This document shows, piece by piece, positions 51,648-63,808 of a stretch of DNA of 64,000 nucleotides; position 1 is the stretch's first letter, and each line of letters starts with the position of its first letter. This DNA is from Pleodorina starrii. Taxonomy: Eukaryota > Chlorophyta > Chlorophyceae > Chlamydomonadales > Volvocaceae. The stretch is taken from NCBI GenBank assembly GCA_030267565.1, contig BRXU01000002.1, positions 8,003,001-8,067,000 on the forward strand, given 5' to 3'. The notes under the pieces were generated by a model that worked only from the letters and a program-made list of their open reading frames with translations, ran no database searches and had not been told where the DNA came from. A program made the translations under genes and the position numbers.

Positions 51648-51765
51648 TGATGGAGGGAGGGAGGGGGGAGGGATGGAGGCGCCAGGCAACAACGTGAGGG
51701 ATTCTCTTAAAAAGAATCCCTCACGTTGTTGCTGGCGCCTCCACCCCTCCCTTTCCCCCCTCCCT
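51648..51765. other. Long hairpin (inverted repeat, ~31-bp stem plus extension)
   Basis: 51675-51742 folds into a near-perfect stem: GGAGGCGCCAGGCAACAACG, continuing to GATTCT, pairs with AGAATCCCTCACGTTGTTG and TGGCGCCTCC across a CTTAAAA loop, with a small bulge. Imperfect GGAGGG/CCCTCC pairing extends it to about 51648-51765. It could be a MITE-like foldback or a small-RNA precursor. Confidence 0.9.
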
Positions 51766-53146
51766 ATTTTACCCGTGCATCCGATTTTACGTCGTTTGCA
51801 TTCGTGGGCAGATGGCTGTCGCTGGCCGTACAGGGTCGTGCATAGGGTCCGCCGTAAGTATATGAGTCCTGCAAACTTACACACACATACCTGTACACAC
51901 ACCCCTCTTTGCCAGAAGTTTGCGGCGTGCGGCTCACCGAGCGCGTTTCTGCTGCGTCTTCATTAGGCCGTCCACATACATCCGTTCTTCATTTCTTTCT
52001 CGCTCGGTCACACTCGGGTGAGACGTGAGAGCCACGCAGCGCGAGCGAGCGAGCGAGGGGGTTATGGTTGAGACTGCGGAAAGACACTGGAGACACTGGA
52101 CGGGCCTGCGGCCGTAGGTGGTGTGAGCGTTCTGGAACCAGAGGCCAGCCGTTCGCTCGTGGGGTACAGCAGAGGTGCATGTACCGGTATGTGTGGCTGC
52201 ACTTCAGTGCTACTCATATGTGAGCACCCGATGACCTCCAGCTGATGGAGGGCGGCATGTAGGAAGGAAGGAAGTGCCTGATTAAGACCCATAAGATCTA
52301 TCTGCAGACGTTGAATCACCGCGGGTTCGATCGATAATAAGTAGGCGGCACGCACTTACGCAAGGTCGCGCCGGCAAAGCTCATCGTCGCACCGGCCGGC
52401 GGGCAGCAGGCCACACACATACATGCATGTGCAGGCCATACACACACATACACACACACAACTCCGTGTGGGCGCACCTATCATGGACGGACGGTTCCCT
52501 GATGAGGGCAAACTCTGCAGCCTTCATCTCAGCAGCAGCAGCAGCGTGCCACGCACATTACTACACGCAGCGCACGAGATGGAGTCCCTAGTGCCAAGAT
52601 CCCTGAGACGCCACCACCGCACCGCGCTGCCGCCAAACCAGAACAGCAGCAGCACCGACCAGACACTGGTGGACCAGCTAGCTGCCTCTAGCCGCCGACC
52701 CAACCCGCCTGCTGCCACGCACCCGCCGCCACCCTCCCGCCCGCGGTGCGGTGCGTGCACACTCGGCTCACTGGATGCAACCACACATGCATGTGCATGC
52801 AGCCCCCCGTCCCAGCGCCTGCATGCCGCCCAGCCAATTCCATCTGTCTCCGCCTGCCGCCTCACTCCCCCTCCGTCTCCGTCTCCCTCTCCCTCTCCAG
52901 CGCCTGCTGCCCAGCGAGTACCGGTAGTGCCGCCCCTGCTGCCATCCCTTTCCGACATTGCGCGTCTCCACGTCGAATGGAGCGAGATCGGCTTTCCGCT
53001 GCACGGTGTGGTCACGCCGATCACACTCACGGATGGAGTCACACACGCCGCCACTCGCAGCCTCTAGATAGGCAGCGCACCCCCTCCCGCCCGCCCGTCA
53101 CTGCTGCAAGGTTGTCCATGCGACTAACCAGCTCCTTACCAGCTCC
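51766..53146. other. No supported gene
   Basis: Downstream flanks of the pseudogene and of VPS20. A plus frame (52423-53067) and a minus frame (52524-53054) are both open over the same GC-rich stretch; neither has a recognised domain. A ladder of CTCCCTCTCC repeats lies near 52870-52900. Confidence 0.4.
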
Positions 53147-53151
53147 TTACA
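53147..53151 (-). terminator. Candidate poly(A) signal of VPS20 (TGTAA)
   Basis: TGTAA on the minus strand (TCTGTAAGGAG context), about 280 nt past the VPS20 stop; TGTAA is the usual polyadenylation signal of volvocine nuclear genes. The interval between is then 3' UTR. Confidence 0.5.
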
Positions 53152-53432
53152 GACAAGCAGCGGTCGCCGCTGCTGTGGCCGCCGCTAGGCGGCTGCCTTG
53201 CTGGCTGCTGCTGTTACTGCTGCTGTTACTGCTGCCGTTACTGCTGCTGCTTCACGGGCCGGCGATCCCCCGGCCCTCGGGGGCGCCTGAGGCATTCCCG
53301 CGCGCCTGGCAGCCAAAGTAGAGCACCTGCCACCTGCCGCATCGAAGTTTCGTATCACTCTCACATTCCACCGGTGTGTGTCCCAACGCCACACCAGGGC
53401 TTCGTGAGGAGCCCCCGGGAGGAGATAGACCC

Positions 53433-56227
53433 TCACGACGCGAGCAATGCCTCCCGCCGCGGCTCCTCCACCGCCTCCTCCAACGGTGCCTCGCCGACCG
53501 GTGCAGCAGCGGCAGCAGCAGCGGCAGCAGCAGTAGCAGCAGCAGCGGCAGCCTTCGCTGCTGCGGCCGCCTCGACTTCCGGAACCTGTGAGGCGCGGGG
53601 AGAGGGGAACGGCGAAGCGCGGTGCGATGCGGTGCGGGCCCCATTCATGCACGTTCGAAAGAGGTGCCTTATGAAGAGAGTATTCCGCGCCGTCGCGCCT
53701 CCGTCCCCGCCGCCGCCGCCGCCGCCCGGCCCTCCCGTACTTTGCGGCATCCCATAAGATTTACAGCACATCCGTACATCGCAGCGTTGGGAAACAGCCA
53801 CCCACGCAACGGCGCGCAGCACCCTTCCACCCGAGCCACATCGCGGAAGGGCGCTGCGCATCCCCGTTCCCCGTCCCGCCCCGTTCTGGGTCCCTTTGCT
53901 GCGGCTCTCCTTCCCCATCCCCATCCCGATCCCCATCTCCCTTTCACCAGCACATGAGCACCTCAACAGCAGTACGGATTACCTTCGTGGTGGGTGCTGT
54001 CGGCATCTCCAGCTTCTCCTCGTCCGCCACCACCTCCTCAAGCGCCGCAAGCTCCGCCGCCACCTGCAACCAACCAACCAACCAACCAACCAACCAACCA
54101 ACCCCCCGATTAGGGCGGGCGGGGGCCGGCTCGCTTGTTCCTTGGTGTGATTGTTTGGGTTGGGTGGATGGAGCCCTCGCTGGGAACAAGAACGGTAACA
54201 CCGCCCCAAGCTCTTGCCCAATCACTCTCTCTCTCTCCCGCTGCTGATCATTCACACTTCGTACCTCCCTACAGCCCCCAAAACACGGCCGCGCGGCAGT
54301 GCGACCCTTGGCACAAAGGAAGGCTCCTCATTCGAGGACAGCTTCGGCGCGCGCCTGCATGTCCCCCGCGTCCCCACGTCCCCACCCCCCCGTCCCCGTC
54401 TTCTTACCTCTGTATCGTCCTCCTCGCTGAGTTGCTTCCCCAGCAGCGCCGCCAGCTCGTCCTGGTACTGCTTGGCCTCCGCGGTGTCGTCCAACAGCTG
54501 CTGCACGTCCTCCAGCTTTACCTGGGAGCGATGCAGGGAAGGGGGGAGGGTTATCCACGTATAGGCCGGAGCCCCGGAGCCGGGGAGGCGCAGGGGGACA
54601 GGGAGTGATATATATCTATGCTCCTTTATAAAAAAATGAGTCACTACGGACGTTGTTGAGCAGGGGGAGCAGAGGCGAGGGTTGAGGACGGGGTTGGGGG
54701 ATACGGGGTGTAGAGAGGTACTGGTGAAGAGCGCGCGCGCGCTTACGTGCGTGTGCTGGCCGTTAACCCCGCACCGCCCTTCTCCGGCGTAGGTTTTAGG
54801 GAATTTTTTAGGAGTTTGGGGGTTTTAAGGGTTTCGAACCCAGATGGAGAGATCTCACACAAAATCATAACACTGCCAGGACGGATGGACGCTAAGACGC
54901 CACGGTACGCACCTCCGCTTGCAGCTGTTTGAGCGCCTGGGTACTGGTCTGGAGGGCCGTGAAGACGGCGTTCTGCTTCTTGGCGGTCTCGATGTTGGAC
55001 AACTGGGCGGGCAGGCGGAGGAAGGCAGGCGGAGGAAGAGAGTATGTGGGGGCGGCAATGTCAGGGACGGAGGGAGAGGGCATGACGGGGCGGAGGGATG
55101 CAGGTGGGAGTGGGGGTAGGTGGGGGTGGTGATGGTGATGGTGGTGATGGTGGTGGTGGTGGTGGCGGCACGCGATCTGTTTCTCACGAGGGGCTCCAGG
55201 CCTCCAGGCCTTCCCGCCGCTTCCCCCACCTCCTCTCGCCCCCCACCCTCCCCGCTCCCCCTCCCCCCAATCCATCCAGCACGGCTTTCGCTACCTCCTC
55301 ACCCCTCCCCGCTCCCCTTCTCCTACTCCCCGCTCCGCCTTCGCCCCTCCCTCCCTCGCTCCCCCCCCCTCCCCTCTCCGCCCTTCCCCCCCCCTGTTCT
55401 TGTTTCGTTTTTGCAAATTTACTCTTCAAACCCCCCGTCCAGCCCTCCGCCCTCCCCCCTCCGCATCCCTCGTCCCCCTCACCATTTCCTCCAGGTTGAT
55501 CATGAGTGCGTGCACCTGCGCCAGTTGCTTCTCGCCCAGCTTCTTCTTCCGCAGCACCAGAAGCGCCCGCTCCCGCCGCCCCTCCCTGGCCAGCTGACTG
55601 GCGACCTCAGTGTGGTGCCCCAGCCGCTTGCTCAACTGTTGGGTTGGGTTGGGGTGGGTTGGGGTGGGTTGGGGTGGGGTGGGTTGGGTTGGGGTGGGTT
55701 GGGGTGGGTTGGGTTGGGTTGGGGTGGGTTGGGGTGGGGTGGGTTGGGTTGGGGTGAGCCAGCGGAGGTGCTGATGCAGACGGGTGCGTTACGGTGGCAA
55801 GTCTGGGAGGTGATTGTGGGCTTGGGTGCGTGTGGGTTGCGTGGCCGAATGTGGGTTGCAGGAGAATGGGCTCGGAACGGGTGTTGCGTCTGCGGTTTAT
55901 TGAGGGGGAGGGGGGTATCTTTCACGCGGCACCGTGCGCATCGCCGAGATTGGCCAGAGATGGGTCGGGGCCGGGTTGGGCATCGGCCCGCTCACCAGCT
56001 TCTCTTGATCCTCCAATTTCCTGCGCTGCGTCTTAAGGCTCAGGACCGCTCTATCTGTGTCCGTGATTGCAGGCCTGGGGTTTCGGGGCGCGCGGCGAAC
56101 ACAGGGCAGGGGGAACTTCGGCGTGAGGAAGAATTGGCAAGGGTTTGATGGTCGTTGCCTTGCCGCTCCGGTTGTGATCGACGTACCCTTTAGGCGCTTT
56201 ACTCTTTTTGCTGTAAAAGTTGCCCAT
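53433..56227 (-). CDS. VPS20: ESCRT-III subunit VPS20/CHMP6
   Basis: Seven minus-strand exons with clean GT-AG sites and closing phase: 56227-56187, 56074-55996, 55635-55483, 55002-54913, 54521-54408, 54063-53983, 53585-53433 (TGA), giving 236 residues (human CHMP6 has about 200). Starts MGNFYSKKSKAPKG, the MGN N-myristoylation start of CHMP6; then ITDTDRAVLSLKTQRRKLED (helix 1), LAREGRRERALLVLRKKKLG (helix 2), ALMINLEEM, NIETAKKQNAVFTALQTSTQ, KLEDVQQLLDDTAEAKQYQD, and an acidic C-terminus. In the family this protein links ESCRT-II to SNF7 polymerisation on endosomal membranes during multivesicular-body sorting and membrane scission. The last exon has a poly-Ala expansion between VPEVEA and PVGEAPLEEAVEE, absent from animal homologues. 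It shares a 500-bp upstream region with NRDE2. Confidence 0.93.
55637..55756 (+). repeat. GGGTTGGGGTG minisatellite in VPS20 intron
   Basis: About eleven copies of GGGTTGGGGTG and GGGTTGGGTT variants in the intron directly upstream of exon 3 (minus sense). On the transcribed RNA it is C-rich and forms the polypyrimidine lead of the acceptor; on the plus strand it has regular G-runs able to form quadruplexes. Confidence 0.92.
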
Positions 56228-56727
56228 CGCGACGTGTTAGGCTGAGGACTCGGCCTGCCTGAGTAGGAGAAGGTCGACAAACGCCTTGCCCGGCACGTGC
56301 AACACTTATAACCGTGCTCTACACGACCTGTGATAGTGTTGCAGCAACTCTATTTAAGTCTTATGAATGAAGATGTAAGCTGTAACTCCCGACCCTAACA
56401 CCAACCGCCAGCGAAAATGGTATGCGCCCCCAGTAGAGTGCACAAGATAATCAATTTCGTCAGGTGATGCAATGCGCGGAATGCTAGAAGAAACCTCTAG
56501 TCTGGGTCTTCAACTTCAGCTGACTTTAATGTTCGACCAACGGAAGTAACGGAACCAATGACACGGTCCTTGACTGCAGCTCGCATTTTCGCATGCAGCC
56601 TCTGATTTACTAAATATGTTCTTGTGCTTAAAACGAAAGACATCATCCATCACTTTCACTAAAGCCCTTGCATTCAATTGAAGTTTTGCACCACTTTTCA
56701 AATGGTTGTGCCTCAAACCGTGCTAAG
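56228..56727. promoter_or_regulatory. Divergent promoter region VPS20 / NRDE2
   Basis: The 500 bp between the two start codons must hold both promoters and 5' UTRs. It is less GC-rich than the flanking exons. No clear TATA box or known motif stands out; an open stretch in frame with NRDE2 reaches up to 56668 without an ATG. Confidence 0.6.
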
Positions 56728-59700
56728 ATGAGCCTGTTTCCGGTAGTTGCTGGTCAAGCACCTGCACATACGAGGGCGGATCAAGGGATCTCGGACAATC
56801 CGGTCGGATGGCTCAGCAACAACGCCAGCTACCAACCTCATGACGTATTGGACCCGCGTCCTCCCTACGGCAAGTACGCAACGCAGGCGGAGTTCCTGCG
56901 AGCCGCGGAGCGGTACTTGGAGACCAGCAGCGACTCGGACGCTGACGATGACGGAGGTGCCTCAGCCGCGGCGAGGACAGCGCCGGCAAAGCCCCTAGTC
57001 ACATCCGATGCGGCGGCTGCTGGCGCTCCAGCACAAGCTAAGGATGCAAACGCCCAGCTGGCAGCAGGGCGCGACAAACGGGAGCGCCATCACGGACGCT
57101 CCGGACGCCGCCGCTCGCCTTCGCCAGGCGGCAGCAGCAGCAGCGGCGGCACCGACGGGAAAGGACGCGACCGCAAGAAACGAAAGCGGAAGCGCCGCTA
57201 CCACTCCTCCCGCTCGCCTTCACGCTCCAAGCGCACCGGCAAGGCGGCCGATCGGTCGGACGCGTCCAAAGCAAAACGCCGTAAACTGAAGCACCGCAGA
57301 CGCAGCAGCAGCGGGAGCGACGGCAGCAGCAGTAGCGGGAGCGACGGCGGCGAGCGGGCGAAGATCCTGCGGCTGGAGCGCGCGGCGGCGGCGGCGGGCC
57401 TGGCGCCACGTGAGGCCGCCGCGCTCACCGCCGCCAAGCCCGTCCTCAAGGGCGCCGCGACGCGGCCCGGCGAGATGTTCTACGACACTCGCGGCGACCT
57501 GGAAAACCTCGTGTACGAATGCCTGTACGGCAGCAACGTGGCGTCGTACCACCGTGTGGATCCACTGGGACTCGCCAAGGGCGCCCGCGCGCGTCGGGTG
57601 CTGCCCGGGCAGGTCGGCGGCGAGTACGACGATGACGGTGGCGGCGGGATGACCCACGGGTCGCTGCTCGCCAGCCGGTACTTCGCCGGGAGGTCAGTGG
57701 CGGCGGAGCGGAGCCGGAAGCTGCGGCGAGTGTTCCTCTCTGAGGCGCCAGTGCTGCCGGGGACGCGGGGAGGTGAGGGGCCGCGGCGCAGCCGCGGCAC
57801 CGCCGACGGCGGCGGCGGCGGAGCCGGGGTACGGCGCGGCTGGCTCCTATCGCAATTGGAGCCTCTCGCCGCGGCGGCAGCGGCTCGGGACACGGCCGCC
57901 GCCGCCGCCGCGGCGGCAGAGCTCAGCGGCGGATTCAGGATTGCGATGCCGCTGCCGTCGTACCTGCCGCTGCAGGACCCGGCGGCGGCGGCAGCGGCAG
58001 CGGCGGTGGGCGGGGCTTGGGAGCAGGGCCGGGCGCCGGCGGAGGCGCAGGCGGCGCTCGCGGCGGCGGCGGCGGGCGGCGAGTCGGCGGAGGAGTGGGT
58101 GCTGCGGCGCACCCGGGAGTTTAATGTGGCGGTGCGGGAGGCGCCTCAGGACGTGCAGGTGGGGCGGGGGGGGGGGAAGGGGGGGGGAGGGGGGAAACGT
58201 AGGGTGGGGTAGGGTGAGGTGGGGGACAGTCCGAATGCGGTTTTGGGTTGTCAAGCTGCGGACGGGTTGTCAGCCTGTCACATCTGCGCAACCCAATCCC
58301 GACCCAAAGGGGGTGGGGGGGGTGGGGCCGAGCTATGGAACTGCAGCGAAGAGGATCGGAAGGCGGCGTTGGTAGAGGGAGGGTAAATAGGGGTCAAAAA
58401 CAGGGGGCAGAAAAGGTGCGCAGGTGTGGGCGAGGCGAGGCGAGGTAAGGCGAGGTGAGGTAAGGTGAGGTGAGGTGAGGCGAGGTGAGGTGAGGGTGCA
58501 GCTCAGGAGGAACCCCCCGGAGCCAGGAGGGCGCGGTGTCGGTGCCCTTTCTCGGCGAAACTGGGTTCTCTTCTTACGAGTCATCGGGGTGGGGTGTGGG
58601 AGCCAAGGCCCTGCCCCCGCGGGTCTGTGGGTCGGTTTGCCGCGGGGCCTGGAGGGCCCTATCCAACCACCTGCCAGCCACCCACTGCCTACCTGGGCTG
58701 TGGCGGCCGCGAGCAGCTGCCCCACTCCACCCCACTCCACTCCACTCCACTCGACTCCGCTCCACCCCACTCCACTCCACTCGACTCGGCTCCACCCCAC
58801 CTCGCTGCCACCTCGCCCCACAACCGCTGCAGTTCTTCTGTCGTACAGTCGCAGCACTCGCCAGGCGCTCCCGATGCCTCTTCACTCCATTCTTGACCCC
58901 ATTTTCATCCTTTATCAAACCCCTTTCCTTTCCCCGAAATCCCCGTTTTTGCGGTTGGCTGTGCGACCCACATTCCCCAACCCTCTCTGGGCCCTAACCG
59001 CCCTGTGGGTAACTCTTGTCCTCATCGCCGCACTGCCCGCCACCCCACCCCAACCCACCTCACCCCATCTTCCCCCTCCCGCCTTGCCCTGCATCGTCTG
59101 TGTGCGTGTGGGTGGGTGTGTGTGTGGGGGGGTCTGCAGCTGTGGCTCCGCTTCGCCGCGTTCCAGGACTGTGTGGCGAGGCTGCTGGCGCGGAGGGGCA
59201 CCGAGGTGGCGGGATCAGCGGCGGAGAAGAAGCTGGCCATACTGCAGGTAAAGGTGCAGGTACAGGGGGGAGGGGATACTACGGTACTGGCATTGGCTGA
59301 TGAAGCTGGACACAAAATAGGATGGGCGGTGGAGGTGCAGCAGCAGCACAGATGACGCGACGCTGCGGCGGCTGAGGCATTCACCGGAAGCGGAAAGCGG
59401 AAAACGGAAAGCGGAAAGCGACCCGCAGAGACTAAATCGGGGACAGTCGCAGTTGGGGGACATGGTGGGTGGCTGTCTGGCCGCACACGATGTACCTCAC
59501 GAATCTCCCGTACGAATGCATGCACGCCCCTCCACTCCTCTCCTCTCTCCCCCACCCCCCACCCCCCTTTCCCCTCTCCACTCCCCACCCCTCTCCTCTC
59601 ATCTCCCCTCTCCCCCCCCCCATGGGCTGCAGCGCGCCCTGGAGTCCCACCCCGGCCACCCCGCCCTCCTCCGCGCCCTCATGGCGGCATCAGAGCCCCT

Positions 59701-62700
59701 CCTGGAGCCGGAGGCGCTCATGGACAGGTACGGGGGGGTGGTTGCGGGGGTGCGGGGGGGTTGAGGGTGGGTGCGGGGTTGCGCATGTGTATGTGAGTGT
59801 GTTTCGGGGAGAGGGGGAGGGAGAGGAGGAAGGGGTTAAAAGAAAATACCGCAGGGAGGAGAGGGGAGGGGAGGGGAGTAAGGTCAAGGAAGCCGGAGCC
59901 GGGACGCTGTTGATGGTGGAGGGCCACCGTGCCTATTTGGGGGCCATCATGCGGCCGGCTGTCGTACAATTGCGGGGGCCTTGCCCCTGGCGACCTTGGA
60001 CGCGTATTTGGACCGTTCTTCTCTTTGGGACCACCTCCGCCCCCCAGGTAACTGCGTTGCGTTCCCTGGTCCCGGGCCGATTTCTTGTACCCCCTCTCCC
60101 TCCCTCCCTCTCTCTCTCTCTCTCCCTCCCTCCCTCTCTCTCCCTCTCTCTCTCTCTCTCTCTACCTGCCCGCCTGCCTGCCCGCCTACTGTGCCGCAGG
60201 TGGGACCGCCTGCTCCGCCGCACTCCGGGCGACCCGGCCCTGTGGCGGGACTACCTCACTCGCCGCCGCACAGCATTCGCCACCACCAAGCTGTCGGGCC
60301 TGCAGGTGGGAAACGGGGGGCTTGGGGGCGGGGGGGGGGAGGGGTTGTGTATGTGTTGTGTGTGGGGGGGGGGCCTTTAAGGGTTAAGGACGACGAACCG
60401 CAACGGAGCAGCCCCGAGGCGGCAGGTGGATATGTGGATACGGTAGTGGATAGTGGCTATGTGGAGAGTGGATATGTAGGGGGGGGGGGAGGCTGCAGGT
60501 CGAGCACCACAGACCCTGGTCTGTAGGTCTTGACCTGGTGGCGCAAACGTGTTTCTTTCGCGCCAGTTGACCAATCTGACCAAATTGGCCAATCTGACCC
60601 TAAGTTGACCAATATGACCAAGTTGCTGCGCGGCCACAACATCTCTCCGTCGTTCGTTCATGCCGCTCGCTGCCCTGCTCCGCGCCTCCGCCTGTCTGCC
60701 TTGTTACTCGTCCCCCCAGGCGGCGTACGGCGACGCGATGCACGCACTGGCTTCGGAGCGGGCCCGTCAGCAGCGCACCGCCGCCGCCGCAGCCGTCACG
60801 ACGACGGGAGGCGCCGCAGCGGATCGCGCGGCGGCGCTGGCGGCGGTTTCGGAGCTGGATTCCGAGCTCGTACGGCTGGTTCTGGATCTTGTGGATTTGG
60901 AGCTGTGTGCGGGTTCCAGTGAGGTGGCGGTGGCCCGACTGCAGTCGCTGGTGGAGTTCCACTGCTTCGCTCCAGGGGTGGGATTGGGGTCTGGGATGGG
61001 GTCTGGGGTGGGGTGGGGGATTGGGTGGGGTCTGGGCTGGGGTCTGGGGTGCGGTTGGGTGGTGGTCTGCGGGTGTCCTGCCAGCTCTGTCACGGCGTGC
61101 TCGGGGCGACTGTGGATCCAGCAACAACCGACACGGCACGTGCGACTTCACACACCGCAATCCATGTGGATGGATGTGTGCCGAAATCCCGCTTTCACTC
61201 TGTCTCCACCCCACCCCACCCACACACACCCCCGTGCTCGTCCTGATCTTTACCGGCACGGCAGACTCTCGACCGGGGCGCGGCGGCAGGCAGCTGCGGC
61301 GGCGGCCCCGGCGGCGGCGGTGGCTTGCGTCTGTCCGCGGGGGCGCTTCTGCGGCTGTTTGACAACTTCTGGGAGTCAGGCGCCCCCCGAGTTGGGGAGG
61401 AGGGAGCGCTGGGCTGGACCAACTGGTGAGTGGGTGGATACGGGGATCGGGTGGGGCGGGGATGGGGTGGGGTGGGGTGGGTGCCGGTTGGGGGATAGCG
61501 TTTGGTGCTGGCGGGCAGGGGGTTTGCGGGCATCGCTGTACGTCCGTTGAGAGGGCGAGCGGCGATACCCCGCCATTGAAGATGAAGCAAAGCCGCTGCC
61601 GCTGCCGCTCTTTTTCGCTCTCTCGAGCCCGGCACGCCACGCTCGTTTCAACTCGACCGACCCAACGGACCCACGGGTCACCTCGGTCCCTTCGCTGCAA
61701 CCCGTATACTTCTTACCCATCAAGCCACCGACCCACGGGTCACTCACGCACGCACTCGCGCTCACTCACGCAGGTACCGCAAAGAGAACGACGCGCTGTG
61801 GGTGGCCAAGGAAGACGACGACGCCAAACGGCGGCGGCAAGGTGGCGGCACACGGGACGATGCCACTGACCCACGGGACGGTGGCGGCTGGACCGGCTGG
61901 ATAGAGCTGCCGCCGCCGCCGCTGCCTCCGCCGCCCACTGAGCCGGGCCCGTCAGCCGCCGCCGCTGCGGTCTCCGAGGGAGCGGGGGAAGCTGCTGCGG
62001 CGGCGGCGAGGACACCGGGGGAGGCGGTGCCTGGGTCGGGGGGTGACAAGGCGGCGGAGGGCGATGGGGAGGAGGAGGAGGATGAGGAGGGCGAGGCGGT
62101 GGAGGAGGAGGAAGGCGGCGTGCAGGTGCGGCGGGACCCTGGTGCTGGTGGGTTACCGTCGTGGCATTTCCCTTCCCAGGTGCTGCTGCTGCTGCTGCTG
62201 CTGGTCGGGTACTGCTGCTATTGTTTGGTTGGTTGGGTGGGTGGGTGGGCGATACGGCCATTATCATTGTCATGTCCAGGTCGCTGTTGACGCTCTACGC
62301 GCTAAGCGTCGTGCCAGCGTCATGTCCCGCTCGAGGACCGCACAACCAATGGTTCCTCAACGTTGCGGAAGGGCACTGCGCTTCTTAGCCGTGGTTATCG
62401 TCGCCGGGTGCTGTAGCTACGGTACCCCGCTGGCGTCCGCAACGACCCCACACCCCTTCCCCCCAATGCCCCCACAACACGCACTTGCCTTCCCCTGCTG
62501 TGGCGTTTCGATTCGTTCTCACCCGTCATCCCCACAGCCCCGCTCCCTCCCTCCTCCCCGTGTTCCGACCCTTCCGTTCACTCGCTCAGTTCGATGGACC
62601 GCTTACATTCCCCTTCTCCCCCTCCCTGTCCCTGTCCCTCTCCCTCTCCCTCTCCCTCTCCCTCTCCCTCTCCCTCTCCCTCTCCCTCTCCCACCCCCTC

Positions 62701-63808
62701 GCCCTCTCCCTCTCCCTCTCCCTCTCCCTCTCCCTCTCCCTCTCCCTCTCCCTCTCCCTCCGCCCTGTCTCCCTCCCTCCCCCTCACCTCCCTCCTCCCT
62801 CCGCCCTCTCCCTCCGCCCTCTCCCTCTCCCCCCTCTCCCTCCCCCCCTCTCCCTCCGCAGCTCACGGAGGAGGAGCTGTTGGCTCAGTTGGGGTTACGG
62901 TTGGACGAGCAACTGGAGCAGATGCAGCGCCAGGTGGGGAGAGGGGGCGGGAGGGGGAGAGCTGGGAGCGGAGAATCGCCTTGCAGAGGGGGGGGAGGGG
63001 AGGGGAGAGGTGGGGATGCACTCCCTCTTCCCCCGCGCGGGGGTCCCGTAGGAAGCGAACTTGGGGGTGCATCTGCCTTCCCGGTGTTGTGCATCCCGTT
63101 TCGTCAACCTCCCTCCCCCCTGGATACCCCCCTCCCTCTGGCGGCGGCGGCCCTCAGGGCGTTCCGCCGGACATCCTGGCCCGCTGGCTGCAAACGGAGC
63201 GGCGGCGGTCCGCCCGCGAGTGGCGGCCGCTGCGGCCGCCGCGCCCCGGTGGGGACGCCTCGTCGCCGCCGCGCTCGCCACAACAACACGACCAGCAGGG
63301 GCCGGAGGAGGAGGAAGAGCCGGCGGCGGCGGCGGCGACTGATGCGCACCTCCGAGTGGTCTCGATCGGGGAGATCCGCGACGGAATCTTTCCGATTGAA
63401 GATCCGGATCTGAAACTGGATCTCATTCTCGGCTGCTTGTGCCTGCTGGGCGTGCCCCTGGCGTCGCCGCCGCCGGCGGCGGCGGCGGCGGCGGCCGCCG
63501 CCGCCGCCGCCGTGCCGCTGCTGAGCAACTCCGTCGGCTGCTGCTCGCAGTCCTTCCTGCGGTTGCTGCCGCAGCGCGCGGCGGTGGCGGTGTGCCAGGG
63601 CTGTCTGCCCGCGGGGCTGGCGGCCGCGGCCGCGGCAGCCTGCGGCGCCGGCGCCGGCGGCGGGCCTGGCGGCGGCGGTGGCGGCCTGGCGGCGACTCCG
63701 CTGTGTGTCCCCTGGTATCTGCAGCACGAGTCGCGGCGGGGGTTCGTGGCGAGGTTGCTGCGGGGGCTGCTGCTGGCGGAGGGGGGGCCGTGCGGAGACC
63801 AGCCTCAG
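56728..63808 (+). CDS. NRDE2: NRDE2 homologue, 3' partial
   Basis: Nine plus-strand exons with consistent phase: 56728-58158, 59140-59247, 59633-59727, 60200-60305, 60720-60977, 61265-61425, 61774-62125, 62862-62933, 63158-63808; then donor CAG|GTGGGC, so the gene runs past the window. 1078 residues visible (human NRDE2 is 1164). N-terminus MSLFPVVAG and VGWLSNNASYQ, then a Lys/Arg/Ser-rich nuclear region (RKKRKRKRRYHSSRSPSRSK), Gly/Ala-rich stretches, and from about residue 465 the NRDE-2 helical-repeat domain: EFNVAVREAPQDVQLWLRFA, AAFQDCVARLL, RTPGDPALWRDYLTRRRTAF, LFDNFWESGAPRVGEEGALG (~698), and RVVSIGEIRDGIFPIEDPDL (~927). In animals and fission yeast (Nrl1) the family acts in the nucleus with the MTR4 helicase and splicing factors, in nuclear RNAi or RNA surveillance. 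The identification rests on motif order and spacing. Poly-Ala insertions are alga-specific. Confidence 0.9.
58437..58500 (+). repeat. AGGCGAGGTGAGGT tandem repeat in NRDE2 intron 1
   Basis: Short purine-rich units in the first NRDE2 intron, followed at 58715-58800 by a pyrimidine-rich CCACTCCACTCGACTC repeat that is roughly its complement, so the two could pair in the pre-mRNA. Confidence 0.85.
62626..62850 (+). repeat. CCCTCT microsatellite in NRDE2 intron
   Basis: About 25-30 hexamer units forming an extended polypyrimidine tract that leads into the acceptor of the 62862-62933 exon. The alternating Pro-Ser and Leu-Ser frames through it are artefacts. A similar (CT)n tract precedes the exon at 60200. 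Confidence 0.95.

Noticed and set aside
52423..53067. Plus frame of 214 residues between the pseudogene and VPS20.
   Set aside because: Pro/Ser-rich, low-complexity, overlapped by an equally open antisense frame, and it lies near the VPS20 3' UTR; no domain or splice context.
62043..63413. 456-residue plus frame over the NRDE2 3' region.
   Set aside because: Most of it is the CCCTCT microsatellite and intron; the NRDE2 exons lie in other frames with proper splice sites.
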